Positions 8,364-16,501 of a DNA stretch of 36,879 bases are shown piece by piece. The stretch covers positions 1 through 36,879 of the forward strand of contig JAHFGX010000001.1 of the NCBI GenBank assembly GCA_023247215.1, read 5' to 3'. A program made the translations under genes and the position numbers. Numbering within the stretch: position 1 is the first letter of the stretch; every line of letters begins with the position of its first letter. The stretch is from Candidatus Omnitrophota bacterium. GTDB taxonomy: Bacteria > Omnitrophota > Gorgyraeia > Aquiviventales > Aquiviventaceae. A model generated the notes under the pieces. The model was not told the origin of the DNA. It saw only the letters and a list, made by a program, of their open reading frames with translations, and made no database searches.

Positions 8364-8997
8364 CCCCGCCTTTCTGCGGCAGTACTTCCAGGAGGCCGCG
8401 CAGGTGGCCTCATCGCTGGACCTCGAGACCGTGGACCGCATGGTGGCGCGCCTCGTGCGGCTGCGGGACGAGGGTGGGCGGCTCTTCCTCTGCGGCGTGG
8501 GCGGGAGCGCCGGCAACTGCAGCCACGCGGTCAACGATTTCCGCAAGCTCGCCGGGATTGAAGCCTACTCGCCGGTGGACAACGTCTCGGAGCTGACCGC
8601 CCGCACCAACGACGAAGGCTGGGAGACGGTCTTCGCCGCCTGGCTGCAGGTCAGCCGCGCCTCGTCGCGCGACGTCCTGTTGGTGCTGTCGGTGGGCGGC
8701 GGCAGCCGCGAGCCGATGATCAGCGCCAACCTCGTGGCCGCGGTGGATGAAGCCAAGCGCCGCGGCATGGACGTGCTGGGCATCGTGGGCCGGGACGGCG
8801 GCTACACCAAGCGGGAGGGCCAGGTGGTGCTCGTGATTCCGACCGTCAATGCTCGGAACATCACGCCGCACACCGAGGCGTTTCAGGCAGTGGTGTGGCA
8901 TGGCATCGTGAGCGATCCGCGCTTGATGCTGCGCGGCAACAAATGGGAGACGACCACAGCAGTGATGGAGGTAGATGCATGTCAGGCCAGGCCTTAA
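8353..8997 (+). CDS. SIS-domain sugar phosphate isomerase, GmhA-like
   Basis: 214 residues, the size of GmhA and related single-SIS-domain isomerases. The phosphosugar-binding glycine-rich loop reads CGVGGSAGNCSHAVNDFRKL, close to the CGNGGSAxDAQH block of sedoheptulose-7-phosphate isomerases. The second phosphate-binding strand reads VLLVLSVGGGSRE, a variant of the usual STSGNS. The C-terminal VNARNITPHTEAFQAVVWH aligns with the active-site helix. The ATG at 8353 lies inside the end of the radical SAM gene; the upstream in-frame sequence is the radical SAM gene in another frame. It overlaps the transaldolase by 19 bases. With the transaldolase and GmhB-type HAD domain, it suggests a ketose-phosphate or heptose route, but no HldE/HddA kinase or heptose nucleotidyltransferase is visible. 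Confidence 0.85.
   Translation: MPGDPAFLRQYFQEAAQVASSLDLETVDRMVARLVRLRDEGGRLFLCGVGGSAGNCSHAVNDFRKLAGIEAYSPVDNVSELTARTNDEGWETVFAAWLQVSRASSRDVLLVLSVGGGSREPMISANLVAAVDEAKRRGMDVLGIVGRDGGYTKREGQVVLVIPTVNARNITPHTEAFQAVVWHGIVSDPRLMLRGNKWETTTAVMEVDACQARP
8967..8972 (+). promoter_or_regulatory. Shine-Dalgarno site GGAGGT fixing the transaldolase start
   Basis: A near-consensus GGAGGT lies six bases before the ATG at 8979 and inside the last codons of the SIS gene. The frame is open further upstream, so this site is the main reason for choosing 8979. Confidence 0.7.
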
Positions 8998-9710
8998 CCG
9001 GGCTCTTCCTCGACACCGGGCGTCCGGAGGAGATCCGGAAATACCACGCGCTCGGGATCATTCGGGGCGTGACCACGAATCCGACGATCCTGGTCAAGGA
9101 CGGCGTCGTGGGCGGGTGGGAAGGGATCGAAGCGCGCTGCACGCAGATCGCGCGGATGGTTGAGCCGCTGCCGGTGTCGGTGGAGGTGACGGCCGGGGAT
9201 CCCGACGAGATGCGCGAGCAGGCGCGCCGCTTCCGCGCGTGGGCGCCGAACCTCAACGTGAAGATCCCGATCCACAGCCCGGACGGCGGCACGGACTATC
9301 TGCGGCTGGTGCACGAGCTGGAGACGCAGGAAGACATCCGCGTCAACGTCACCGCCATGATGAGCGCCCAGCAGGGCCTGCTGGCGGCGATGGCGGGGGC
9401 GACCTACGTGTCGCTCTTCGCCGGCCGCGTCAACAACATGGGCTATGACGGGCGGCAGGAGCTCCGCCGCCTACGCCAGTTGCTGGACGCCTTCGGCAGC
9501 CCCGCGAAGATCATCGCCGGCTCCACCCGCGAGGCGCTGAACATCATCGAGTGGTTCGAGGCCGGCGCGGACATCGTGACGGTGGTGCCGCAGCTCATCG
9601 ACACGATGCTGGTCCACCCGTACAGCAAGGAGACGGTCCGGCAGTTCCTGGCCGACGGCCGCACGCTGGAACGCGAAGGGCTTCGGCCGAATCTGGCCGG
9701 TGCCCGGTGA
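8979..9710 (+). CDS. Transaldolase, TalC/FSA-like small type
   Basis: 243 residues, slightly longer than typical fructose-6-phosphate aldolase/TalC proteins (about 215-220). Diagnostic motifs are GVTTNPTI near residue 30, NVKIPI with the presumed Schiff-base Lys95, RVNVTAMMSAQQ, and YVSLFAGRVNNMG. The family forms a lysine Schiff base with a dihydroxyacetone unit and transfers it between sugar phosphates, or cleaves fructose 6-phosphate. Its place directly after a GmhA-like isomerase, in a polysaccharide block instead of a pentose phosphate operon, suggests that it makes or interconverts a ketose phosphate feeding a special glycan residue. That link is inference. The start follows a strong Shine-Dalgarno site. 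The end is followed by a 32-base gap if the next gene starts at 9743. Confidence 0.92.
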   Translation: MSGQALTGLFLDTGRPEEIRKYHALGIIRGVTTNPTILVKDGVVGGWEGIEARCTQIARMVEPLPVSVEVTAGDPDEMREQARRFRAWAPNLNVKIPIHSPDGGTDYLRLVHELETQEDIRVNVTAMMSAQQGLLAAMAGATYVSLFAGRVNNMGYDGRQELRRLRQLLDAFGSPAKIIAGSTREALNIIEWFEAGADIVTVVPQLIDTMLVHPYSKETVRQFLADGRTLEREGLRPNLAGAR

Positions 9711-9742
9711 TAGCCCATGCGATCGTGCAGGCCGCAGGGCAT

Positions 9743-10762
9743 ATGGTAGCGAGCATGGCGGCATTTCACGGCAAGCGAGTGCTGATTACCGGCGGCGCCG
9801 GAATGCTCGGCAGCACCCTGGCCGGACGGCTGGTCGCGGCCGGGGCCGTGGTGACCGTCCTCGACGGGATGCTGCCTCAGTACGGCGGCAACCGCTTCAA
9901 TCTCTCCGGACTTCTTGACCGCATCCGATTTATCGAGGGCGACATCCGCAACCGCGCCTTGATGCGCACGTGCGTGGCCGGGGCGGACTACATCTTCAAC
10001 TTGGCCGCCCAGGTCAGCTACATTGACAGCAACCTCGACGTGTTCACCGATTTGGATGTCAACGCGGCCGGGCAGCTGAATTTGCTGGAAGCCTGCCGTG
10101 AAACCGGCATGCGGCCGCGGGTGGTGTTTGCCAGCTCGCGGTTTATCTATGGCCGCATCGAATACACGCCGGTGGATGAGAACCATCCCCGGAACTGCCT
10201 CAGCATCTACGGCATCCACAAGCTGGCCGCCGAAAAGTACCACTGGTACTACAACGTCCGCCACGGCCTGCCCACCGTGTCGCTGCGCATCGCCAATCCG
10301 TACGGCCCGCGCCAACAGATGAAGCACAGCCGCTATGGCATCGTGAACTGGTTCATCCGGCTGGCCCTGGACGGGGAACCGCTGACGGTCTATGGCAGTG
10401 GCCAGCAGCAGCGGGACTACGTCTATGTCGGCGACGTGGCCGAGGCGTTCCTCATGGCGGCACTCGACGATCGGGCGATCGGGAAGAGCTACAACGTCGG
10501 CAGCGGAGTGGGGGTGCGGTTCCGGGAGATGGCCGAGATGGTTGCGGGGATGATTCCGGGCACGGTCGTCAAGGAAGTGCCGTGGGAAGACGGTCGCTAT
10601 TTCATCGAAACCGGCGACTATATCAGCGACCTAAAGAAGATTCAGCAGGACATCGGCTGGCAGCCGACCGTCTCATTGCGAGACGGCATCGCCAAGACCA
10701 TCGAGTTCTACCGCCAGCACCGAGCGCAGTATTGGTCTGCGCCGGTGGCGAGCGCCGTGTGA
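9743..10762 (+). CDS. Extended SDR nucleotide-sugar epimerase/dehydratase
   Basis: 339 residues. GGAGMLGS near residues 16-23 is the NAD-binding loop, and the catalytic Tyr-Lys pair is YGIHK at 156-160, preceded by FASSRFIYG. Later blocks (RIANPYGPRQ, VYGSGQQQRDYVYVGDVAEAF and SYNVGSG) are those of UDP-glucose 4-epimerase, dTDP-glucose 4,6-dehydratase and UDP-glucuronate-related enzymes. The residue after the catalytic serines is RF instead of the TxxVYG of most dehydratases, so I do not choose between epimerase and decarboxylase/dehydratase. Possible starts are GTG 9707 (GTGA overlap with the transaldolase stop), ATG 9743 and ATG 9755. None has a strong ribosome site; 9743 is a compromise. 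Confidence 0.88.
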   Translation: MVASMAAFHGKRVLITGGAGMLGSTLAGRLVAAGAVVTVLDGMLPQYGGNRFNLSGLLDRIRFIEGDIRNRALMRTCVAGADYIFNLAAQVSYIDSNLDVFTDLDVNAAGQLNLLEACRETGMRPRVVFASSRFIYGRIEYTPVDENHPRNCLSIYGIHKLAAEKYHWYYNVRHGLPTVSLRIANPYGPRQQMKHSRYGIVNWFIRLALDGEPLTVYGSGQQQRDYVYVGDVAEAFLMAALDDRAIGKSYNVGSGVGVRFREMAEMVAGMIPGTVVKEVPWEDGRYFIETGDYISDLKKIQQDIGWQPTVSLRDGIAKTIEFYRQHRAQYWSAPVASAV

Positions 10763-10778
10763 GCTAGCCGGGGGCGTG

Positions 10779-12068
10779 ATGGCGCACAGAGGGTCGGGGC
10801 GGTTGGCCGTCCGTATGCTGCTGTCTCACAACCTCCCGGTGAGCGTGACGCGGCTCGTCGCGGATACGGCGCGGGTCTGGACGGCGCGCGGCGTGCAGGT
10901 CACGGTGCTGTTTCCCGTGGTGGATTGGGTGGACTTCAAGTGGTTTCAGATCCAGCGGCTGTCCTGGGGCCGGAAGATCCGCTGGGCGGCGCACCTGGCC
11001 GTGGAACTGGTCGTCAATGGGCTCCGGCGACGCCGCTGGTGCGGCTTCCAGTATTACCACGCGCCGTCGTCGGTTCGGGCTGAGCGCTACTGGCTCAGCC
11101 CGCGGGCGGCCGAGGCGCTGCGAGAGGAGATCACCATGGTCCACCACACCTATGTCGTCCCGCATCTGCTGCGCGGCTACGCCCGGCACGGCATGAAGAT
11201 GGTCGGCGTCATCCACAACAATTACGAGTCTGAAATGGGCCTGGCCGCCTCCGATCAGGCGGCGTGGAAGACGTACTGCCTCGAGCTGGAGCGCCGGCTG
11301 GCGATGCCCCGCATCGCGACGAGCGAGGACCTCAAGGCCGCGGCGGAGCGGCTCGGCATCCCGGTCCATCCGCGGGTGGTGCGCGACGGCGTGGATGTCC
11401 GCTTGTTCCGCCCGGCTGCGGCGCGGGCCGAGCGCGGCCGGCTCACGGTGACGCTGTACTGCTCGCTCCATCCGCAAAAAGGGCAGGCGGTAGGGCTGCA
11501 GGCCTTGGCGGCGGCGCAGGCGGCCTGGCCGAGGAGCGGCGTGCGGTGGTGCAGCGTGGGGCACGTGTTGCCGGGTTCGGAGGGTGTGTTCGATCATCAC
11601 TTCGGGTATGTCCACGGAGACGCCTATGTGCGCGCGCTCCAGGAGAGCGACATCATGATTTATCCCAGCCTGTTCGACGGGTTTCCGGCCCCGCCGCTTC
11701 AAGCGATGGCCTGCGGCGCAGCGCTCGTCACGACGCTGGTCGAAGGCGTGAAGGATTGGGCGGAGGACGGCGCAAACTGCGTGGTCTGCCCGCCGGGCGA
11801 CGCGCCGGCGCTGCACGCGCAGATCGTGCGCGTGCTGGGCGATGGCGCGTTGCGCGAACGGCTCCGCGCGCACGGCCGACAGACCGCGGAGGCGATGAGC
11901 ATGGAGCGGAGCGCCGAGGCGCTCTTGGGCTGTCTCGAGGAGATCTTCGAGGGGCCGGTTCCCAGCCGCTTCCCGTCGGTCGCTGCCGGCCGAGCGGCCT
12001 CGTCCGGCACGTCCTCGCCACCCCGCCCGCCGGCGGGGCCCCCGGCTCGGTTGGAGGTCGCGGCCTGA
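10779..12068 (+). CDS. Glycosyltransferase family 4 (GT-B)
   Basis: 429 residues with the N- and C-terminal Rossmann-like halves of GT-B retaining glycosyltransferases. A start-side glycan-binding region (LLSHNLPVSVTRLVADTARVW), the mid-protein VVRDGVDVRLFRP hinge typical of GT4, and a C-terminal YPSLFDGFPAPPLQAMACG donor-binding block are visible. In that block the usual E-x7-E pair is Asp and Gln, a conservative but notable change. The last 40 residues are Ser/Pro/Ala-rich and look unstructured. GTG 10776 and ATG 10779 are adjacent; a run of five G at 10770-10774 supports the ATG. It ends with TGATG overlap onto the aldolase. Donor and acceptor are unknown. Confidence 0.9.
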   Translation: MAHRGSGRLAVRMLLSHNLPVSVTRLVADTARVWTARGVQVTVLFPVVDWVDFKWFQIQRLSWGRKIRWAAHLAVELVVNGLRRRRWCGFQYYHAPSSVRAERYWLSPRAAEALREEITMVHHTYVVPHLLRGYARHGMKMVGVIHNNYESEMGLAASDQAAWKTYCLELERRLAMPRIATSEDLKAAAERLGIPVHPRVVRDGVDVRLFRPAAARAERGRLTVTLYCSLHPQKGQAVGLQALAAAQAAWPRSGVRWCSVGHVLPGSEGVFDHHFGYVHGDAYVRALQESDIMIYPSLFDGFPAPPLQAMACGAALVTTLVEGVKDWAEDGANCVVCPPGDAPALHAQIVRVLGDGALRERLRAHGRQTAEAMSMERSAEALLGCLEEIFEGPVPSRFPSVAAGRAASSGTSSPPRPPAGPPARLEVAA

Positions 12069-12877
12069 TGCTGCCGGGAGCGCGCCTTCATCAGCGCCTG
12101 CGCCGGCGCGAGCCGGTCTTCGGTGCGTGGACCTCGCTGGGGCATCCGTCCATCACCGAGATGTTCGGCCTCGCGCAGGTGGATTTTGTCGGCATTGACC
12201 TGGAGCACAGCACGATCAGCCAGGAGCAGTCGCAGCGGATCATCGCCGCCGCGCAGGCGGCGGGGACCGCCTGCTTGTCGAGACTCTCCTCGCACAATGG
12301 AGAGCAGGCCAAGCGGCTGCTCGATTCCGGAGCGGACGGGCTGATCGTGCCGAATGTCTCCTCGCGCCAGGAGGTGGAGCGGATCGCGGACTGGTGCGCC
12401 TATCCGCCGGCGGGGAAGCGCAGCTACGGCGTGGCTCGCGCGCAGGGCTACGGCGCCGGGTTTGCCCGCTACACCAGCGAGTGGAACGCCCGGGCCGTGC
12501 TGCTCATTCAGATCGAATCGGTCGCCGGCGTGGAGGCCGTTGACGAGCTGCTGGACCATGAGGCGGTCACCGGCGCGATGGTCGGCCCGTACGACCTGTC
12601 CGGCTCGTTGGGCATCCCTGGCGCGTTATCCCACCCGCGGGTCACGCAGACGGCCAGGCGGGTTGTCGAAGCCTGCCGGCGACACAAGAAGGCCTGCGGC
12701 ACGCTGGTGGTCGAGCCGACCGAGGCCTCGGTGGCCGAGGCCTTCAAGGCCGGGTACACGTTCGTGGTGCTGGCCTCTGATATCTTCATTCTCTGGAAGT
12801 GGAGCGAGCGGATGCAGGCGCTGACCGAGCGCCTGCGCCGGCCGTCCGTTGCCAGGCCGCGCCTTCGAGTTGCGTGA
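12068..12877 (+). CDS. HpcH/HpaI-family pyruvate class II aldolase
   Basis: 269 residues, matching the HpcH/HpaI/GarL family of metal-dependent aldolases that reversibly join pyruvate (or a similar 2-oxoacid) to an aldehyde, giving 4-hydroxy-2-oxoacids such as 2-keto-3-deoxy sugar acids. Visible landmarks are FVGIDLEHS, LSRLSSHN, DGLIVPNVSS, LLIQIESVAG with the metal-binding Glu, and MVGPYDLSGSLGIPG with the metal-binding Asp. Such enzymes are usually catabolic. Here the gene sits between a glycosyltransferase and a HAD phosphatase, with a KdsB-like cytidylyltransferase 4.4 kb downstream, which suggests a biosynthetic role in making a 3-deoxy-2-ulosonic acid. That role is inference. Start at 12068 by TGATG overlap. 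Confidence 0.9.
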   Translation: MLPGARLHQRLRRREPVFGAWTSLGHPSITEMFGLAQVDFVGIDLEHSTISQEQSQRIIAAAQAAGTACLSRLSSHNGEQAKRLLDSGADGLIVPNVSSRQEVERIADWCAYPPAGKRSYGVARAQGYGAGFARYTSEWNARAVLLIQIESVAGVEAVDELLDHEAVTGAMVGPYDLSGSLGIPGALSHPRVTQTARRVVEACRRHKKACGTLVVEPTEASVAEAFKAGYTFVVLASDIFILWKWSERMQALTERLRRPSVARPRLRVA

Positions 12878-13505
12878 CCTCCTGCGCGCGGCGCGGATGC
12901 TGGCCTTCGATTTCGACGGCACGCTCGTGGATTCGAACCCGATCAAGTGGCGGGCCTTTGAGCGCTGCTTCACCGAGTTTCCCGAACAGCGGGAGGAGAT
13001 CCTGGCGTATTGTTGCGGCCAACATCACACGCCGCGCGGAGACAAGTTCCGGCACGTCTATGAGCGGATTCTGAAGCGGCCCTATCCCCCGGAGATTCCC
13101 GCCGCGCTCCACGCGCGATATGAAGCGGAGACGACGCAGCAAATCATTGCCGCGCCAGAAGTGCCGGGGGCGGAGCGGTTCCTGCGCGAAGCCGGCCGCG
13201 GCCGCGAGATCGCGCTGCTCTCGAGCACGCCCCACGACGTGCTGACGGAGATCATCGACCGCCGACGGTGGCGGGCGTATTTCCGGCAGGTGCAAGGCGC
13301 GCCCGTGGACAAGGCGGACTGGCTCAGGCGCGCGCGGGAATCTCGGGGCCTGGCGCCGGAGACGCTGCTGTTCATCGGCGACACGGAGGAAGACGCCCAG
13401 GCGGCCGCCGCGTCCGGATGCGCGTTCCTCGGCATCGGCGCCGAGCCGCGGCTGGGCGGGTACGGGCCGGTGGCTCGCGATTTTTTGGGATTCCTGAATG
13501 AGTAA
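12870..13505 (+). CDS. HAD-family phosphatase (phosphoglycolate/beta-phosphoglucomutase type)
   Basis: About 211 residues. The four HAD motifs are FDFDGTLVDSNP (nucleophile Asp14, acid/base Asp16), LLSSTPHD with motif II Ser, the lysine in VDKADWL, and FIGDTEEDAQAA. A helical cap domain between motifs I and II (about residues 25-85) places it in the C1 cap group. It probably dephosphorylates a sugar phosphate made by its neighbours; following the aldolase directly, a phosphorylated ulosonate is the natural guess. No ATG gives a full N-terminus: TTG 12870 leaves a short lead before the core, TTG 12849 is longer, and ATG 12897 would start one codon before the core strand. Chosen 12870 by family length; the exact start is uncertain. 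Confidence 0.85.
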   Translation: MRDLLRAARMLAFDFDGTLVDSNPIKWRAFERCFTEFPEQREEILAYCCGQHHTPRGDKFRHVYERILKRPYPPEIPAALHARYEAETTQQIIAAPEVPGAERFLREAGRGREIALLSSTPHDVLTEIIDRRRWRAYFRQVQGAPVDKADWLRRARESRGLAPETLLFIGDTEEDAQAAAASGCAFLGIGAEPRLGGYGPVARDFLGFLNE

Positions 13506-14319
13506 CACCAAACTGAAGACGGCGCCCCGCCTCCGCCGGACGCCGGCGCGCGCGCCGCGGATGAGCCTGGAGCAGCGCTTTGGGCTGCAGGGCAAAGTCG
13601 CCGCGGTCGTCGGCGGATCCGGCCACCTGGGCTCGGCGCTCAGCCGCGCGATGCGGGAATCCGGCATGGACGTCGTGGTGCTGGACCTGGCCGACCGCTC
13701 GCTGCCTTCGGAGCTGGGCAAGGCCGGGGTCGGCTACCTGGCGTGCGACGCGCGCTCCAAATCGGACCTGCTCCGCTGCCGGGATGCCGTGTTGAGCCGG
13801 TACGGGAAGATTGACGTGTTGCTCAATGGCGCGGGGACGAATGCCCCCACGCCGGTGCTCGACATTACCGAGGAGGAGTGCGAGCGGATCCTCAGCGTGA
13901 ACCTGCTCGGCACGCTCTTCGCGTGTCAGGTCTTCGGCGATGCCATGGTGAAGCAGCAGTCCGGCAGCATCATCAACGTTGCGTCGGTTTCCATCGGCCC
14001 GCCGCTCTCGAAGGCGTTCATCTATTCGGCGGCCAAGGCGGGCGTCTACAACCTGACGCAGAACTTGGCGCGCGAGTGGGCGCCGCACCACGTGCGGGTC
14101 AACGCGTTGCGGCCCGGGTTTTTCCCGACCGACTGGAGCCTGAAGCACTTCATTGACGAACCCCGCCGGCAGGAGATTCTCCGCCACACGCCAATGAAGC
14201 GGTTCGGCCGCCCGGAGGAGCTAGTGGGCGCGGTGCTCTGGCTGGCGTCGGACGCGGCGTCGTTCGTGACCGGCTCGCTGGTGACGGTGGATGGCGGCTT
14301 CACCGCCATGACGATCTGA
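13498..14319 (+). CDS. Classical SDR oxidoreductase
   Basis: 273 residues. NAD(P)-binding GGSGHLGS near residues 40-47, NGAGTN, the SVNLLGTLFACQ helix, an active-site Ser in NVASVS and the catalytic YSAAK (Tyr176, Lys180) define a complete classical SDR, closing with VTGSLVTVDGGFTAM. The N-terminal 25 residues are basic and extra to the core; ATG 13561 (MSLEQRF) is an alternative start. It overlaps the HAD gene by 8 bases and ends in TGATG overlap with the FkbM gene. Sequence features resemble gluconate 5-dehydrogenase and 2-keto-3-deoxy-sugar dehydrogenase relatives, so reduction or oxidation of a sugar acid is plausible. The substrate is not determined. Confidence 0.92.
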   Translation: MSNTKLKTAPRLRRTPARAPRMSLEQRFGLQGKVAAVVGGSGHLGSALSRAMRESGMDVVVLDLADRSLPSELGKAGVGYLACDARSKSDLLRCRDAVLSRYGKIDVLLNGAGTNAPTPVLDITEEECERILSVNLLGTLFACQVFGDAMVKQQSGSIINVASVSIGPPLSKAFIYSAAKAGVYNLTQNLAREWAPHHVRVNALRPGFFPTDWSLKHFIDEPRRQEILRHTPMKRFGRPEELVGAVLWLASDAASFVTGSLVTVDGGFTAMTI

Positions 14320-15107
14320 TGGGACGACGCGGCTGGCACGCGGCGTGGCAGCGCCTGCGCTGGGGCGCGGTGCGGGCGATCGCCCCGCGGCGTGAGGTGG
14401 AGTCGCGCGGGCTGCGCTTCACCCTGCAGTGCGACAACTGGATCACCCAGGCGCGGTACGACACCTACAACACCAAGGAGCCGGAGACGCTGGATTGGCT
14501 CGATACCTGGATGCGCGACGGGGATACCTTCCTTGACGTGGGCGCCAACATCGGCGTCTACACCCTCTACGCGGCGCTCCGCCACCCGAAGGCGCGGGTG
14601 ATCGCGATCGAGCCGGAGTACGCCAACGCGCATCTCCTGCGGGACAATGTCGTGGCCAACCGGCTGGCCGGGCGCGTTGAACTGTACGCCCTGGCGCTGG
14701 GCGGCCGCAGCGGGGTGAGCTACCTGCAGGTGCAGGATTTCACTCCGGGCGCGGCGCTGCACTCGGTGTCGCGGGAGCCGACGGCGCAGACGTTGATGGG
14801 CCGCCCGGTCATCGGCCGCGAGGGCGTCTGCGTGCTCACGCTCGACCAGTTCTGCGAGGAGGTGGGGGCCGCCCCGAACTGCATCAAGCTCGACGTGGAT
14901 GGGACCGAGCTGGAGATCCTGGCAGGCGCCCGGCGAACGCTCAACTCGCCGTCGCTGCGGTCGGTGATCCTGGAGCCGCCGCCTGAGGCGGCCGCGCAGG
15001 AGGCCTGCCGCGCGTTGCTGGCCGAGGCCGGCCTCACGCGCCAGTGGTACGACCCGTCCGGGCAGAGCTCGAATGAAGTGTGGGTCCGCAACGGTGGGGC
15101 CGGATGA
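14319..15107 (+). CDS. FkbM family SAM-dependent methyltransferase
   Basis: 262 residues. The SAM-binding motif FLDVGANIGVYTLYAA at about residues 71-86, the acidic loop VIAIEPEYANAHLL, and the family-specific KLDVDGTELEILAGA near residues 190-204 identify FkbM, a group that O-methylates sugars and polyketides. The usual second-strand pattern is intact, so it should bind SAM, unlike the protein at 5773-6804. It starts by TGATG overlap with the SDR and ends by ATGA overlap with the GT8-like gene. A role in O-methylating a sugar of this glycan follows from context; the acceptor is unknown. Confidence 0.92.
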   Translation: MGRRGWHAAWQRLRWGAVRAIAPRREVESRGLRFTLQCDNWITQARYDTYNTKEPETLDWLDTWMRDGDTFLDVGANIGVYTLYAALRHPKARVIAIEPEYANAHLLRDNVVANRLAGRVELYALALGGRSGVSYLQVQDFTPGAALHSVSREPTAQTLMGRPVIGREGVCVLTLDQFCEEVGAAPNCIKLDVDGTELEILAGARRTLNSPSLRSVILEPPPEAAAQEACRALLAEAGLTRQWYDPSGQSSNEVWVRNGGAG

Positions 15108-16501
15108 GCGATCCGATGGTGGCACGCGGCCCGTCGGCCGGGTTCGTCTACTTTGCCTTCGGCGAGCCGTACCTGGATGAGATGGCCGTCTCGGCCGCCA
15201 CCCTCCTGGAGCACAATCCCGGCGCGCGCATCTGTCTCATCACCGACGAGGCCGGCCGGCGTTACGTCGCGCAGCGCCATGCCGGTCTGGCGCTGGACCA
15301 GGTGCGGTGCGTTGTCCTGGACCCGGCGGAATCGTTCTGGGTGCTGCGGATGAAGATCTGCGAGCTCTCGCCGTATCAGCGGACCATCTATCTCGACGAC
15401 GACACCTATGTGGCGGGCCGCATTGACGACCTGTTCGATCTGCTCGAGACCTTTGACTTTGTCGCGGTGCCGGACGAGTCGCACCCGGCGCGCGGATTCA
15501 TCCTGGGGCTGCGGGGCGGGTACGCGGCGCTGAACTACTACAACTGCGGCTTCTTCATGTTCCGCAACTCGCCGGCGGCGCGGCAGCTCTTTGAGCATTG
15601 GCGGGAGGAATACCTGGCCTTGGCACCGCTGGAGCCGGCCGACCAGGGCGCATTGGTGCGGGCGCTGGTGCGGACCTCGCTGCGGTTCATCACGCTGCCC
15701 AAGGAATACAACCTGCGGCTGACCGACAAGTGCGTCAGCTTCCAGCGCCGCGTGAAGGTCATCCACGGCCGGGCACGGGATCACCGGAAGCTGATCAGCC
15801 GGTTGAACGACATTGACTCGGTGAGCTACGGCTCGCGGGTGTGGATCCCCAACTTGCAGCGCGTCATCAAGGCCACCGCGTTTGTCCGCTATGCCCAGCT
15901 GCTCAGCCTGTTCAACCTGGACCACGTGCGGCGCGGGGCGATGGGCGCGTGGGAGCGGGGCACCGTCCGGCAGAACGTCCAGCGGCTGGCCGGCAGGCTC
16001 CTCCGGCGCCGGCGCGCCGCCGGACCGGCCGGGGGCGGCGGCGGACCCGATGCCGGCGTGCTGGCGCAGCTCATGGCCGCCTATGGCGTTCGCTCGACGC
16101 TGGCGGGACACGGGCTCGACGGGCCGTCTCGCGCCGCGGACGCGGCGGATGTGGTCTGGTGGCACGGGGTGCCGGAGCAGGCGCCGCCCGCCGCCGCCGC
16201 GCGTCTGATTGAGGCGCTGACGTGCGCGGCCGTGCGCTGCGTGGTGCTGTCGCTCATCCCGACGGCGGCCTCCCGCAGCCCGGCCGGCTATTCGCACCCC
16301 GGTTTCCAGACGGACTGGTCCTGGACCCAACTCATGAGCGACCACGGATTTTATTTCGACCCCTACCGCACCCTCGAGGCGCGTGCGCGGTCGCGCGATC
16401 CGCAGTTTCAGCAAACCGGGCTAGTCTTCGAGCGTGTCGGTCCGGCCGCTCCGGCCGCCGAGGCGCCGCCGGCGCCGGTCGCCGTGGAGGCGCATTCCTG
16501 A
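15104..16501 (+). CDS. GT8-like glycosyltransferase with an extra C-terminal domain
   Basis: 465 residues. Residues 10-260 form a GT-A fold of the GT8 type: FVYFAFGEPYLDEMAVSAATLL at the start, the metal-binding YLDDDTYV (Asp98-Asp100), FVAVPDESH, and YYNCGFFMFRNSP followed by ADQGALVRAL, the DQ block. These enzymes are retaining transferases using nucleotide sugars. The remaining 170 residues contain a Gly/Arg/Ala linker (about 300-325) and then a domain with ADVVWWHGVPEQ and VRCVVLSLIPTA that loosely recalls the second half of a methyltransferase fold. I cannot name it. The reading frame is continuous. ATGA overlap at the start and TGATG at the end. Confidence 0.82.
   Translation: MSDPMVARGPSAGFVYFAFGEPYLDEMAVSAATLLEHNPGARICLITDEAGRRYVAQRHAGLALDQVRCVVLDPAESFWVLRMKICELSPYQRTIYLDDDTYVAGRIDDLFDLLETFDFVAVPDESHPARGFILGLRGGYAALNYYNCGFFMFRNSPAARQLFEHWREEYLALAPLEPADQGALVRALVRTSLRFITLPKEYNLRLTDKCVSFQRRVKVIHGRARDHRKLISRLNDIDSVSYGSRVWIPNLQRVIKATAFVRYAQLLSLFNLDHVRRGAMGAWERGTVRQNVQRLAGRLLRRRRAAGPAGGGGGPDAGVLAQLMAAYGVRSTLAGHGLDGPSRAADAADVVWWHGVPEQAPPAAAARLIEALTCAAVRCVVLSLIPTAASRSPAGYSHPGFQTDWSWTQLMSDHGFYFDPYRTLEARARSRDPQFQQTGLVFERVGPAAPAAEAPPAPVAVEAHS

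Noticed and set aside
12068..12877. Aromatic or sugar-acid catabolic gene (HpcH/GarL role)
   Set aside because: No other catabolic gene, transporter or regulator is nearby; every neighbour belongs to glycan synthesis, so I kept only the family name.
14720..16414. 564-codon open frame on the - strand
   Set aside because: Antisense to the FkbM and GT8-like genes; composition is Arg/Gly/His-rich and no motif is recognisable.
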